DNA from: Phalacrocorax aristotelis
Lineage: Eukaryota; Chordata; Aves; Suliformes; Phalacrocoracidae
NCBI RefSeq assembly: GCF_949628215.1
Contig: NW_027441314.1
Location: 372,001-436,000, forward strand
Length of the DNA: 64,000 bases
Direction: 5' to 3'
Numbering within the stretch: the first letter of the stretch is position 1; each line of letters starts with the position of its first letter. A program made the translations under genes and the position numbers. Below, piece by piece: positions 23,172-35,563 of this stretch. The notes below the pieces were generated by a model. The model worked only from the letters and a program-made list of their open reading frames with translations, was not told the DNA's origin and ran no database searches.

Positions 23172-23785
23172 TCCGTGCGGCTGCGGCAACGGCGGCCGAG
23201 GTGGCCTTGGGGCAGTGGGAGCGTTGGGGACCCTGAGCCACGAATGGCTCCTGGGACTTGTTACGCGTGTGCGCCTGCACAAACACCTGCCCTCTCGTTT
23301 GCCCTCAGGGCTGCGTTTGCGCTGCCTTTGCGTGGGGCAAGGGGCTGTGATGGAGCCCAGGGGAGGAGGTGGTGCACTGTGGGGGTGAGGGGAGGGGGCC
23401 CCCCGTTGCTGCTGTGCCTCAGCTGCGCGCGGGGGCTGGAGGAGCCCCAGGTGCGGGCAGTGGGGCTGATGGTGCCGGCTCCTCCCTGGAAAAGGGGTGG
23501 TGCCGTGCTCCGGGGGGCCAGTGTGAGCCGAGGGCGGAGCGGAGCGGAGCTGTGGCCGAGCGTCAGCGGGCTGCGACTGTAGCGAGGGAGAAGGTGAGCG
23601 GGGGCTGGGGGGTGGGCCGCTGGGTCCCGGGTAAAGCCCCGAGGAGGGCTGCGGCGGGGCAGCGCCGGGTCGGAGCGGAGCTGTGGGGAGAGCGAGGCTG
23701 TGGTGAGGGCTCGGTGGGGGTTCCGGGTGCATCGGCGGGAGGGACGGTGCCCCGCAGGGTCAGAGAGCGGGAGGGCGGGCTCGCG

Positions 23786-23992
23786 GCATTCCGGGAGCTG
23801 TGGTGGTGTGGCTGTGGGCTGGCCGGGCGGCCGTGTTGTGTCGCAGAGCATGCCGGGAGCTGCAGTCCTTGTGGCGCGCGGCTGCGGTGCGGCCGTGTTG
23901 TGCCGCAGAGCATGCCGGGAGGTGTAGTCCTTGCGGCGCGCGGCTGCCGGGCGGCCGTGTTGTGGCGCAGAGCATGCCGGGAGGTGTAGTCC
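23786..23992 (+). promoter_or_regulatory. ZNF143-type subrepeats, U7
   Basis: Four units at 23,786, 23,848, 23,910 and 23,972. Confidence 0.75.
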
Positions 23993-24554
23993 AGGCGCAG
24001 TGGCTGCCGGCGCTGTCACGTGGTTCGCCGGGGCGTGGCGGGAGGCGCGGTCTTCCGGCGCTCGGGTGCCGGGCGGCCGTGCCGCGTACGGTACGCGCGG
24101 TGTATTTGGGGTTGGATTCGTGTTGATTTCTGGGGGCTTGCGGGTGCGGCCGCTCCCCGAGAAGCGGTGAGTTCCCCGGGAGCTGACAGAAGGGAAGAGG
24201 GAAAGGAGGAGGACGGTGACCTTTTCCCCGTGCCCAGGGCGCAGATGATGGCCGCCTCCCCGGCTCGCCGGAGCTCCCGCTCAGCCTCCCCTTGCCCCCC
24301 CCTTGCCCCGTGCGCCTGCCCCCAGCCCCGGCACCTCCCCTGCAGCGTGCCGCGTAGCCCTTGGCCGCCCCCAGGCCCTGTCGTGAAGGCAGCGAGCCGG
24401 CCCTCAAGCGCACTGGATTCCCCCTCGGCGCAGGGGCCCTTAGCAGTAGCGCGGGGAAGGGGCGCTGTGTCCAGAAGCCCCTGCGCAAGGAGAGGCTTTG
24501 GCCAGGGTCGATCGACGGTAATGACGGTCGCTGTTTCTTCTTTCCCTCTCCCAG

Positions 24555-24746
24555 AGACCGTGCTGAGGACGTGGTTGTCTGTCCTTCCCCCGGGGATGCC
24601 GTTGACTGCGGCCGTCTCAGGCTCGCGTGGCTTCTCTCTGCCCGGCCTCGCCGTCCTTGCAGCGCAGGGCCGAAAAGGGATAGACAAAGCCCTTCCCGGC
24701 TGTGGAGAGGAGCTGCCTCGGCTGAAGCTGGAGACGCCAACGAAAG
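24555..24746 (+). other. Exon-like segment E3, U7
   Basis: Same borders; the micro-exon partner is at 24,801-24,824. Confidence 0.4.
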
Positions 24747-25004
24747 GTAAAGCAGAAGAAACTGAAGGCGCTCTGGCTGCCAGCTGCTTTCCTGCTGCAG
24801 GCAAGAGAGAGCCTGTCCCTGCAGGTGAGGGAGGAAGGATCCCCCTTCATAGCCCGCAGCGGGCCAGGCCACCAACGTGCACCGCAGGGTCTGTACGCGT
24901 AACCCGCAGTTCGGTACGGGCGTGTAGTGCACGAGCGAGCTAGGCTATGTGCCTAGGAAGCCTCATCTCGTAAGAGCTGTAAGACACCCCCGTGTTCTCT
25001 TCAG

Positions 25005-25114
25005 GTGGAGGTCGGCCTAGAGTCTGGAGCTGCAGAAGAGGCAGGGAGGAGAGGAGGGGAAAGAAGCATGTGAACGGCTAAATTGTGCCAGCAGCGCTGA
25101 GAGCGAGAGTCGCG
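25005..25114 (+). other. Exon-like segment, copy U8
   Basis: Follows the U7 promoter; splice sites intact. Confidence 0.5.
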
Positions 25115-25454
25115 GTGAGTCCTGGGCCAGTGGGGCCCCGTTGCCTCTCTTGTACGTCCTGGGCCCTCCCTGTCTCTCCCCCGGTCCCCTCTCTTTCCTT
25201 ACCTGCTGCAAAATTATTTTTTTTTTGCGCCCCCCCCCCCCGCACCTTCTTTCTCCGTCTCGCTCTGAGTGGCTCCCTGCCTCCCCGTCTTTTCAGTCCT
25301 CCCTCTCTCTGTCCTGTAGCCTGTGGCTACTTGTTCTTTCTCCGCCTCTCTCTGCCTGGCTCTGGCTCCGTTTTTATTTTTTTACTCCTCCTGCTCTGTC
25401 CTGTAGCCTGTCGGTATTTTTGTCTTTCTCTGGCACTCTCGGTCTGACTCCCTG

Positions 25455-25982
25455 TGTTACCGAAAAACGCGGTAAAATAGGAAACAACTCCTCAAGACCA
25501 ATTTAGTATTAAAGAGCAGGCATTCTTTATTCACGGCGCCGGATGCACGGGGGATCGCTCCTCCTGGCGTGCGTACCTCACGCACCTTTCCCGTTCAATT
25601 TGTAGATCAAAATTTTACGTATTCATACGTATTCATTATTGTCCTGTCTGCTGATCGGTACAAACTTGCTCGTTCCGTATGTAAATCGCTGCGCAGGCTC
25701 GGTGGTGGTCCGTGAGTTGGTGGTCGCGATCTCCCCCTGCCAGAATTGCCTTTTACCTTCTTGGCTGTTGATCTTGGCAGTCTTGGCTAGTTCTCTCAGT
25801 CCGCTCCACGAAACCGCGTTTTGTCGTCCTTTTCTGACAGAAGCACGTTGTCTGTTGTTCTGCTGACGTTAACGATCGCCTAGGGACTAAAATGCAGATC
25901 AACAGGTGCGCTGATTCGTACGCTCCATGTTCCCGTAATGGAACACCGTCTCTGGTTGGCTGATTTCATCGCTTTGGTTACA
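25455..25982 (-). mobile_element. LTR-A copy in U8
   Basis: 528 bases; matches U7 by eye. Confidence 0.75.
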
Positions 25983-27663
25983 CCTGTTCCTGTTGTTCAG
26001 TTTCTTCTTTTTTGGCTTTGTGTGATTCTCTCTGTGATTCTGTTTTTCTCTGCCTCGCTTTTCCCAGCTCCCCGTCCCTCACTTGGAATGCCCGTTGTCC
26101 TTCACCAGCTCACTCTCCCTTGGTTGCCATCCCCGTTTCTGAATTCCTCCTGCTTTGCCACGTAGCCCGTGACTTTTTTCTTAATCTCTCTCTGTCTGCC
26201 TCAACGCTCCCCCCGCGCTTTTTCATTCGTCTGCTCTGCTCTGCACCCTGCTACTGTTCTTGCCTTTCTGAGTTCTTCTCTGTCGAGCTCCCTTTCCCTA
26301 TTTGTGGATTCCTGTTCTTCCTGCAGCCACCGCTGTTCCCTGTGACCTCCGTCTCTCTCTGTCCAGCTCCCTGTCCCTAGGTTTTAATCCCTGCCTCTGC
26401 CCGCTGTAGCCCGTCTAGGTTTTTCTCTCGGCCTCTCTCTCTGTCCGGCTCCCTCTCTCTGTGTTCTAAGTCCACGTTCTCTGTCACGTAGACCCGTGCT
26501 ATTTGTTTGTCCTCATCTCTCTCTGTCCAGCTCCTTGCTGCGATGTTTTATTTCTTCCCTCTCTGTCTGTCTTTGTAGCCCGTTGCCGTTGTTGGTTTGT
26601 TTTTTTTTTTTTCCCACTTGTTTCTTCATGTGTCTCTGTCTGCCTCCCAGTGCCTGATCTTTAATTCCTCCTTCCCTGTAGGCCGCTGTTCCTTTTTTCC
26701 ATTCTACATTGTGTTCTCTTTGGTCTGCTGTTCTTATTCATCGATTCCCTCCTCGCTGCCCTGTGGCTTGTCCCCATTTATTGTTGCCTCTCTCTCCCTC
26801 TCTCTGGCTTCTTGCCCCTGTTTTTAAAATTCCTCCCTCTCTTCTCTCTTCCCTGTTGGCCGTGTGATCTTCAGCCTTTCTCCACCTCTTTCTGCCCAGC
26901 TCTCTGCGTCTATTCATTAATTCTTCCCTCTCTGCCCTGTAGCCTGTAGCTTCTGTCCTTTCTCCATCTTGCTGTCTCTGGCTTCCCCGTGACCCTCTTT
27001 TAGAATTGTTTCTCTCTTCTCTCTGTACGCATTGCGATTCCTTTTGCTCTCCATCTCCCTTTGTTTTGGTGTTTTTTTTGTTGTTTTTCTGGCTCCCTGT
27101 CCCTAATTGTTAATTCTCTGCCTTCTCATGCTCTGTACCACGTAGCCCCATGGTTTGTTTTGTGGTGTTCCCTCCCCGGCCCCTTCCCTCCGTCGTTGGC
27201 TGTCTCGGCTCCCTGTCCCCGTGGCTTCATTCTTCCCTTTCTGCCCTGTTCTTGTCGCTTATCTTGTCTGTCTCCATCTCGCTCGGTCCAGCTTCCTGCC
27301 CCTGTTCTTCTTTCCTCCCTCGCTGTCGTGCTGCCTGCCCCAGGTTCTTTGTGCGTCTCCAGCCTGCTCCTCATCCTTCTTTGTTGGTCTGTGTCCTGCT
27401 CTTCCCCTCTCTCTGCTGCTTTTATCTCCACCTCCGTCAGGCTCCCTGTCCTCCTCTGGCCGTCCTGTTCCCTGCCTCGTGCCTTCTCACTACACGCACA
27501 CACGCCCCCCCCGCCCCCGTCCAGCCGGATGCTGCTCTTCTCTCCTCCTACTGTCCTGTGCCCTGCTCCTCACCTTTGGTGGCCTCCCCCTCTGCTCAGC
27601 AGCCCGTCGCTCCAGGAGCCAGGCGACGGACGGTCCGTTCCCTGCCAAACCGGGACAAGCGCG

Positions 27664-28226
27664 TGCCGTGGCTTAGCCTCAGCTGGCAACTCTGCACCAG
27701 GGAGCTGCTTGCTCGCTCCACCCTCAGTGGGCTGGGGGAGAGAGCTGGAAGGGTAAAAGTGAGAAAAATCATGGGTTGAGATCAAGACGGTTTAATAGGT
27801 AAAGCAAAAGCTGTGCGTGGAAGCAAAGCAAGGAATTAATTCGCTCCTCCTTTTCGGCGGGCAGGTGTTGAGCTGTTTCTGGGAAAGCAGGGCTCTGTCA
27901 TGTGTAACGGTTAGTTAGGAAGAGAAATGCCGTAGCCCCCAAGGACTCCCCCTTCTTCCCCCAGCTGCGTGTGCTGAGCATGATGTCAAATGGTATGGAT
28001 TATCCCTTTGGTCAGTTAGCTGGGAAAGCTTTCCCAGCTGTGTCCTCTCCCAGCCTACTTGCTGGTGGGGCACTGAGAGAACCAGAAGAGGCCCTGACTG
28101 TGGAAGCAGTGCTCAGCAAGAACCAAAACATCTCTACATTATTAACGGTGTTTTGAGCATAAATCCAAAACTTATCCCTTCCTAGCTACTCTGGAGAAAA
28201 TGAGCACTATCCCAGCCAACACCAGC
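27664..28226 (-). mobile_element. LTR-B copy in U8
   Basis: Near-complete; has GGCACTGAG where U7 has GGCACTAAG. Confidence 0.8.
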
Positions 28227-28840
28227 TCCGTGCGGCTGCGGCAACGGCGGCCGAGGTGGCCTTGGGGCAGTGGGAGCGTTGGGGACCCTGAGCCACGAAT
28301 GGCTCCTGGGACTTGTTACGCGTGTGCGCCTGCACAAACACCTGCCCTCTCGTTTGCCCTCAGGGCTGCGTTTGCGCTGCCTTTGCGTGGGGCAAGGGGC
28401 TGTGATGGAGCCCAGGGGAGGAGGTGGTGCACTGTGGGGGTGAGGGGAGGGGGCCCCCCGTTGCTGCTGTGCCTCAGCTGCGCGCGGGGGCTGGAGGAGC
28501 CCCAGGTGCGGGCAGTGGGGCTGATGGTGCCGGCTCCTCCCTGGAAAAGGGGTGGTGCCGTGCTCCGGGGGGCCAGTGTGAGCCGAGGGCGGAGCGGAGC
28601 GGAGCTGTGGCCGAGCGTCAGCGGGCTGCGACTGTAGCGAGGGAGAAGGTGAGCGGGGGCTGGGGGGTGGGCCGCTGGGTCCCGGGTAAAGCCCCGAGGA
28701 GGGCTGCGGCGGGGCAGCGCCGGGTCGGAGCGGAGCTGTGGGGAGAGCGAGGCTGTGGTGAGGGCTCGGTGGGGGTTCCGGGTGCATCGGCGGGAGGGAC
28801 GGTGCCCCGCAGGGTCAGAGAGCGGGAGGGCGGGCTCGCG

Positions 28841-29047
28841 GCATTCCGGGAGCTGTGGTGGTGTGGCTGTGGGCTGGCCGGGCGGCCGTGTTGTGTCGCA
28901 GAGCATGCCGGGAGCTGCAGTCCTTGTGGCGCGCGGCTGCGGTGCGGCCGTGTTGTGCCGCAGAGCATGCCGGGAGGTGTAGTCCTTGCGGCGCGCGGCT
29001 GCCGGGCGGCCGTGTTGTGGCGCAGAGCATGCCGGGAGGTGTAGTCC
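28841..29047 (+). promoter_or_regulatory. ZNF143-type subrepeats, U8
   Basis: Four units at 28,841, 28,903, 28,965 and 29,027. Confidence 0.75.
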
Positions 29048-29609
29048 AGGCGCAGTGGCTGCCGGCGCTGTCACGTGGTTCGCCGGGGCGTGGCGGGAGG
29101 CGCGGTCTTCCGGCGCTCGGGTGCCGGGCGGCCGTGCCGCGTACGGTACGCGCGGTGTATTTGGGGTTGGATTCGTGTTGATTTCTGGGGGCTTGCGGGT
29201 GCGGCCGCTCCCCGAGAAGCGGTGAGTTCCCCGGGAGCTGACAGAAGGGAAGAGGGAAAGGAGGAGGACGGTGACCTTTTCCCCGTGCCCAGGGCGCAGA
29301 TGATGGCCGCCTCCCCGGCTCGCCGGAGCTCCCGCTCAGCCTCCCCTTGCCCCCCCCTTGCCCCGTGCGCCTGCCCCCAGCCCCGGCACCTCCCCTGCAG
29401 CGTGCCGCGTAGCCCTTGGCCGCCCCCAGGCCCTGTCGTGAAGGCAGCGAGCCGGCCCTCAAGCGCACTGGATTCCCCCTCGGCGCAGGGGCCCTTAGCA
29501 GTAGCGCGGGGAAGGGGCGCTGTGTCCAGAAGCCCCTGCGCAAGGAGAGGCTTTGGCCAGGGTCGATCGACGGTAATGACGGTCGCTGTTTCTTCTTTCC
29601 CTCTCCCAG

Positions 29610-29801
29610 AGACCGTGCTGAGGACGTGGTTGTCTGTCCTTCCCCCGGGGATGCCGTTGACTGCGGCCGTCTCAGGCTCGCGTGGCTTCTCTCTGCCCGG
29701 CCTCGCCGTCCTTGCAGCGCAGGGCCGAAAAGGGATAGACAAAGCCCTTCCCGGCTGTGGAGAGGAGCTGCCTCGGCTGAAGCTGGAGACGCCAACGAAA
29801 G
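29610..29801 (+). other. Exon-like segment E3, U8
   Basis: Same borders; the micro-exon partner is at 29,856-29,879. Confidence 0.4.
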
Positions 29802-30059
29802 GTAAAGCAGAAGAAACTGAAGGCGCTCTGGCTGCCAGCTGCTTTCCTGCTGCAGGCAAGAGAGAGCCTGTCCCTGCAGGTGAGGGAGGAAGGATCCCCC
29901 TTCATAGCCCGCAGCGGGCCAGGCCACCAACGTGCACCGCAGGGTCTGTACGCGTAACCCGCAGTTCGGTACGGGCGTGTAGTGCACGAGCGAGCTAGGC
30001 TATGTGCCTAGGAAGCCTCATCTCGTAAGAGCTGTAAGACACCCCCGTGTTCTCTTCAG

Positions 30060-30169
30060 GTGGAGGTCGGCCTAGAGTCTGGAGCTGCAGAAGAGGCAGG
30101 GAGGAGAGGAGGGGAAAGAAGCATGTGAACGGCTAAATTGTGCCAGCAGCGCTGAGAGCGAGAGTCGCG
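30060..30169 (+). other. Exon-like segment, copy U9
   Basis: Follows the U8 promoter; splice sites intact. Confidence 0.5.
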
Positions 30170-30509
30170 GTGAGTCCTGGGCCAGTGGGGCCCCGTTGCC
30201 TCTCTTGTACGTCCTGGGCCCTCCCTGTCTCTCCCCCGGTCCCCTCTCTTTCCTTACCTGCTGCAAAATTATTTTTTTTTTGCGCCCCCCCCCCCCGCAC
30301 CTTCTTTCTCCGTCTCGCTCTGAGTGGCTCCCTGCCTCCCCGTCTTTTCAGTCCTCCCTCTCTCTGTCCTGTAGCCTGTGGCTACTTGTTCTTTCTCCGC
30401 CTCTCTCTGCCTGGCTCTGGCTCCGTTTTTATTTTTTTACTCCTCCTGCTCTGTCCTGTAGCCTGTCGGTATTTTTGTCTTTCTCTGGCACTCTCGGTCT
30501 GACTCCCTG

Positions 30510-31037
30510 TGTTACCGAAAAACGCGGTAAAATAGGAAACAACTCCTCAAGACCAATTTAGTATTAAAGAGCAGGCATTCTTTATTCACGGCGCCGGATG
30601 CACGGGGGATCGCTCCTCCTGGCGTGCGTACCTCACGCACCTTTCCCGTTCAATTTGTAGATCAAAATTTTACGTATTCATACGTATTCATTATTGTCCT
30701 GTCTGCTGATCGGTACAAACTTGCTCGTTCCGTATGTAAATCGCTGCGCAGGCTCGGTGGTGGTCCGTGAGTCGGTGGTCGCGATCTCCCCCTGCCAGAA
30801 TTGCCTTTTACCTTCTTGGCTGTTGATCTTGGCAGTCTTGGCTAGTTCTCTCAGTCCGCTCCACGAAACCGCGTTTTGTCGTCCTTTTCTGACAGAAGCA
30901 CGTTGTCTGTTGTTCTGCTGACGTTAACGATCGCCTAGGGACTAAAATGCAGATCGACAGGTGCGCTGATTCGTACGCTCCATGTTCCCGTAATGGAACA
31001 CCGTCTCTGGTTGGCTGATTTCATCGCTTTGGTTACA
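30510..31037 (-). mobile_element. LTR-A copy in U9
   Basis: 528 bases; GATCGACAGG near 30,953, where U7, U8 and U10 have GATCAACAGG. Confidence 0.75.
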
Positions 31038-32718
31038 CCTGTTCCTGTTGTTCAGTTTCTTCTTTTTTGGCTTTGTGTGATTCTCTCTGTGATTCTGTTT
31101 TTCTCTGCCTCGCTTTTCCCAGCTCCCCGTCCCTCACTTGGAATGCCCGTTGTCCTTCACCAGCTCACTCTCCCTTGGTTGCCATCCCCGTTTCTGAATT
31201 CCTCCTGCTTTGCCACGTAGCCCGTGACTTTTTTCTTAATCTCTCTCTGTCTGCCTCAACGCTCCCCCCGCGCTTTTTCATTCGTCTGCTCTGCTCTGCA
31301 CCCTGCTACTGTTCTTGCCTTTCTGAGTTCTTCTCTGTCGAGCTCCCTTTCCCTATTTGTGGATTCCTGTTCTTCCTGCAGCCACCGCTGTTCCCTGTGA
31401 CCTCCGTCTCTCTCTGTCCAGCTCCCTGTCCCTAGGTTTTAATCCCTGCCTCTGCCCGCTGTAGCCCGTCTAGGTTTTTCTCTCGGCCTCTCTCTCTGTC
31501 CGGCTCCCTCTCTCTGTGTTCTAAGTCCACGTTCTCTGTCACGTAGACCCGTGCTATTTGTTTGTCCTCATCTCTCTCTGTCCAGCTCCTTGCTGCGATG
31601 TTTTATTTCTTCCCTCTCTGTCTGTCTTTGTAGCCCGTTGCCGTTGTTGGTTTGTTTTTTTTTTTTTCCCACTTGTTTCTTCATGTGTCTCTGTCTGCCT
31701 CCCAGTGCCTGATCTTTAATTCCTCCTTCCCTGTAGGCCGCTGTTCCTTTTTTCCATTCTACATTGTGTTCTCTTTGGTCTGCTGTTCTTATTCATCGAT
31801 TCCCTCCTCGCTGCCCTGTGGCTTGTCCCCATTTATTGTTGCCTCTCTCTCCCTCTCTCTGGCTTCTTGCCCCTGTTTTTAAAATTCCTCCCTCTCTTCT
31901 CTCTTCCCTGTTGGCCGTGTGATCTTCAGCCTTTCTCCACCTCTTTCTGCCCAGCTCTCTGCGTCTATTCATTAATTCTTCCCTCTCTGCCCTGTAGCCT
32001 GTAGCTTCTGTCCTTTCTCCATCTTGCTGTCTCTGGCTTCCCCGTGACCCTCTTTTAGAATTGTTTCTCTCTTCTCTCTGTACGCATTGCGATTCCTTTT
32101 GCTCTCCATCTCCCTTTGTTTTGGTGTTTTTTTTGTTGTTTTTCTGGCTCCCTGTCCCTAATTGTTAATTCTCTGCCTTCTCATGCTCTGTACCACGTAG
32201 CCCCATGGTTTGTTTTGTGGTGTTCCCTCCCCGGCCCCTTCCCTCCGTCGTTGGCTGTCTCGGCTCCCTGTCCCCGTGGCTTCATTCTTCCCTTTCTGCC
32301 CTGTTCTTGTCGCTTATCTTGTCTGTCTCCATCTCGCTCGGTCCAGCTTCCTGCCCCTGTTCTTCTTTCCTCCCTCGCTGTCGTGCTGCCTGCCCCAGGT
32401 TCTTTGTGCGTCTCCAGCCTGCTCCTCATCCTTCTTTGTTGGTCTGTGTCCTGCTCTTCCCCTCTCTCTGCTGCTTTTATCTCCACCTCCGTCAGGCTCC
32501 CTGTCCTCCTCTGGCCGTCCTGTTCCCTGCCTCGTGCCTTCTCACTACACGCACACACGCCCCCCCCGCCCCCGTCCAGCCGGATGCTGCTCTTCTCTCC
32601 TCCTACTGTCCTGTGCCCTGCTCCTCACCTTTGGTGGCCTCCCCCTCTGCTCAGCAGCCCGTCGCTCCAGGAGCCAGGCGACGGACGGTCCGTTCCCTGC
32701 CAAACCGGGACAAGCGCG

Positions 32719-33281
32719 TGCCGTGGCTTAGCCTCAGCTGGCAACTCTGCACCAGGGAGCTGCTTGCTCGCTCCACCCTCAGTGGGCTGGGGGAGAGAGC
32801 TGGAAGGGTAAAAGTGAGAAAAATCATGGGTTGAGATCAAGACGGTTTAATAGGTAAAGCAAAAGCTGTGCGTGGAAGCAAAGCAAGGAATTAATTCGCT
32901 CCTCCTTTTCGGCGGGCAGGTGTTGAGCTGTTTCTGGGAAAGCAGGGCTCTGTCATGTGTAACGGTTAGTTAGGAAGAGAAATGCCGTAGCCCCCAAGGA
33001 CTCCCCCTTCTTCCCCCAGCTGCGTGTGCTGAGCATGATGTCAAATGGTATGGATTATCCCTTTGGTCAGTTAGCTGGGAAAGCTTTCCCAGCTGTGTCC
33101 TCTCCCAGCCTACTTGCTGGTGGGGCACTGAGAGAACCAGAAGAGGCCCTGACTGTGGAAGCAGTGCTCAGCAAGAACCAAAACATCTCTACATTATTAA
33201 CGGTGTTTTGAGCATAAATCCAAAACTTATCCCTTCCTAGCTACTCTGGAGAAAATGAGCACTATCCCAGCCAACACCAGC
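32719..33281 (-). mobile_element. LTR-B copy in U9
   Basis: Near-complete; same visible variants as U8. Confidence 0.8.
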
Positions 33282-33895
33282 TCCGTGCGGCTGCGGCAAC
33301 GGCGGCCGAGGTGGCCTTGGGGCAGTGGGAGCGTTGGGGACCCTGAGCCACGAATGGCTCCTGGGACTTGTTACGCATGTGCGCCTGCACAAACACCTGC
33401 CCTCTCCTTTGCCCTCAGGGCTGCGTTTGCGCTGCCTTTGCGTGGGGCAAGGGGCTGTGATGGAGCCCAGGGGAGGAGGTGGTGCACTGTGGGGGTGAGG
33501 GGAGGGGGCCCCCCGTTGCTGCTGTGCCTCAGCTGCGCGCGGGGGCTGGAGGAGCCCCAGGTGCGGGCAGTGGGGCTGATGGTGCCGGCTCCTCCCTGGA
33601 AAAGGGGTGGTGCCGTGCTCCGGGGGGCCAGTGTGAGCCGAGGGCGGAGCGGAGCGGAGCTGTGGCCGAGCGTCAGCGGGCTGCGACTGTAGCGAGGGAG
33701 AAGGTGAGCGGGGGCTGGGGGGTGGGCCGCTGGGTCCCGGGTAAAGCCCCGAGGAGGGCTGCGGCGGGGCAGCGCCGGGTCGGAGCGGAGCTGTGGGGAG
33801 AGCGAGGCTGTGGTGAGGGCTCGGTGGGGGTTCCGGGTGCATCGGCGGGAGGGACGGTGCCCCGCAGGGTCAGAGAGCGGGAGGGCGGGCTCGCG

Positions 33896-34102
33896 GCATT
33901 CCGGGAGCTGTGGTGGTGTGGCTGTGGGCTGGCCGGGCGGCCGTGTTGTGTCGCAGAGCATGCCGGGAGCTGCAGTCCTTGTGGCGCGCGGCTGCGGTGC
34001 GGCCGTGTTGTGCCGCAGAGCATGCCGGGAGGTGTAGTCCTTGCGGCGCGCGGCTGCCGGGCGGCCGTGTTGTGGCGCAGAGCATGCCGGGAGGTGTAGT
34101 CC
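33896..34102 (+). promoter_or_regulatory. ZNF143-type subrepeats, U9
   Basis: Four units at 33,896, 33,958, 34,020 and 34,082. Confidence 0.75.
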
Positions 34103-34664
34103 AGGCGCAGTGGCTGCCGGCGCTGTCACGTGGTTCGCCGGGGCGTGGCGGGAGGCGCGGTCTTCCGGCGCTCGGGTGCCGGGCGGCCGTGCCGCGTACG
34201 GTACGCGCGGTGTATTTGGGGTTGGATTCGTGTTGATTTCTGGGGGCTTGCGGGTGCGGCCGCTCCCCGAGAAGCGGTGAGTTCCCCGGGAGCTGACAGA
34301 AGGGAAGAGGGAAAGGAGGAGGACGGTGACCTTTTCCCCGTGCCCAGGGCGCAGATGATGGCCGCCTCCCCGGCTCGCCGGAGCTCCCGCTCAGCCTCCC
34401 CTTGCCCCCCCCTTGCCCCGTGCGCCTGCCCCCAGCCCCGGCACCTCCCCTGCAGCGTGCCGCGTAGCCCTTGGCCGCCCCCAGGCCCTGTCGTGAAGGC
34501 AGCGAGCCGGCCCTCAAGCGCACTGGATTCCCCCTCGGCGCAGGGGCCCTTAGCAGTAGCGCGGGGAAGGGGCGCTGTGTCCAGAAGCCCCTGCGCAAGG
34601 AGAGGCTTTGGCCAGGGTCGATCGACGGTAATGACGGTCGCTGTTTCTTCTTTCCCTCTCCCAG

Positions 34665-34856
34665 AGACCGTGCTGAGGACGTGGTTGTCTGTCCTTCCCC
34701 CGGGGATGCCGTTGACTGCGGCCGTCTCAGGCTCGCGTGGCTTCTCTCTGCCCGGCCTCGCCGTCCTTGCAGCGCAGGGCCGAAAAGGGATAGACAAAGC
34801 CCTTCCCGGCTGTGGAGAGGAGCTGCCTCGGCTGAAGCTGGAGACGCCAACGAAAG
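34665..34856 (+). other. Exon-like segment E3, U9
   Basis: Same borders; the micro-exon partner is at 34,911-34,934. Confidence 0.4.
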
Positions 34857-35114
34857 GTAAAGCAGAAGAAACTGAAGGCGCTCTGGCTGCCAGCTGCTTT
34901 CCTGCTGCAGGCAAGAGAGAGCCTGTCCCTGCAGGTGAGGGAGGAAGGATCCCCCTTCATAGCCCGCAGCGGGCCAGGCCACCAACGTGCACCGCAGGGT
35001 CTGTACGCGTAACCCGCAGTTTGGTACGGGCGTGTAGTGCACGAGCGAGCTAGGCTATGTGCCTAGGAAGCCTCATCTCGTAAGAGCTGTAAGACACCCC
35101 CGTGTTCTCTTCAG

Positions 35115-35224
35115 GTGGAGGTCGGCCTAGAGTCTGGAGCTGCAGAAGAGGCAGGGAGGAGAGGAGGGGAAAGAAGCATGTGAACGGCTAAATTGTGCCA
35201 GCAGCGCTGAGAGCGAGAGTCGCG
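35115..35224 (+). other. Exon-like segment, copy U10
   Basis: Follows the U9 promoter; splice sites intact. Confidence 0.5.
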
Positions 35225-35563
35225 GTGAGTCCTGGGCCAGTGGGGCCCCGTTGCCTCTCTTGTACGTCCTGGGCCCTCCCTGTCTCTCCCCCGGCCCCCT
35301 CTCTTTCCTTACCTGCTGCAAAATTATTTTTTTTTTGCGCCCCCCCCCCCGCACCTTCTTTCTCCGTCTCGCTCTGAGTGGCTCCCTGCCTCCCCGTCTT
35401 TTCAGTCCTCCCTCTCTCTGTCCTGTAGCCTGTGGCTACTTGTTCTTTCTCCGCCTCTCTCTGCCTGGCTCTGGCTCCGTTTTTATTTTTTTACTCCTCC
35501 TGCTCTGTCCTGTAGCCTGTCGGTATTTTTGTCTTTCTCTGGCACTCTCGGTCTGACTCCCTG

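Larger units (their letters stand above)
23172..24900 (+). promoter_or_regulatory. Long-form promoter insert, U7
   Basis: Same order of elements: 62-base subrepeats from 23,786, E-box at 24,016, donor GT at 24,167. Confidence 0.7.
19950..25004 (+). repeat. Monomer U7 (long form, 5055 bp)
   Basis: Differs from U8 at only a few positions seen by eye, for example CTAAGAG rather than CTGAGAG near 23,018. It shares GAGTTGGTGG with U8, where U9 has GAGTCGGTGG. Confidence 0.95.
28227..29955 (+). promoter_or_regulatory. Long-form promoter insert, U8
   Basis: Subrepeats from 28,841, E-box at 29,071, donor GT at 29,222. Confidence 0.7.
25005..30059 (+). repeat. Monomer U8 (long form, 5055 bp)
   Basis: Exactly the same length as U7 and U9, including homopolymers. 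This is either very recent duplication and homogenisation or an assembly product. Confidence 0.95.
33282..35010 (+). promoter_or_regulatory. Long-form promoter insert, U9
   Basis: Subrepeats from 33,896, E-box at 34,126, donor GT at 34,277. Single-base differences from U8 lie outside these motifs. Confidence 0.7.
30060..35114 (+). repeat. Monomer U9 (long form, 5055 bp)
   Basis: Differs from U8 by single substitutions, such as GAGTCGG near 30,769, TACGCATGTG near 33,373, CTCCTTTGCC near 33,406 and AGTTTGG near 35,019. Confidence 0.95.
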
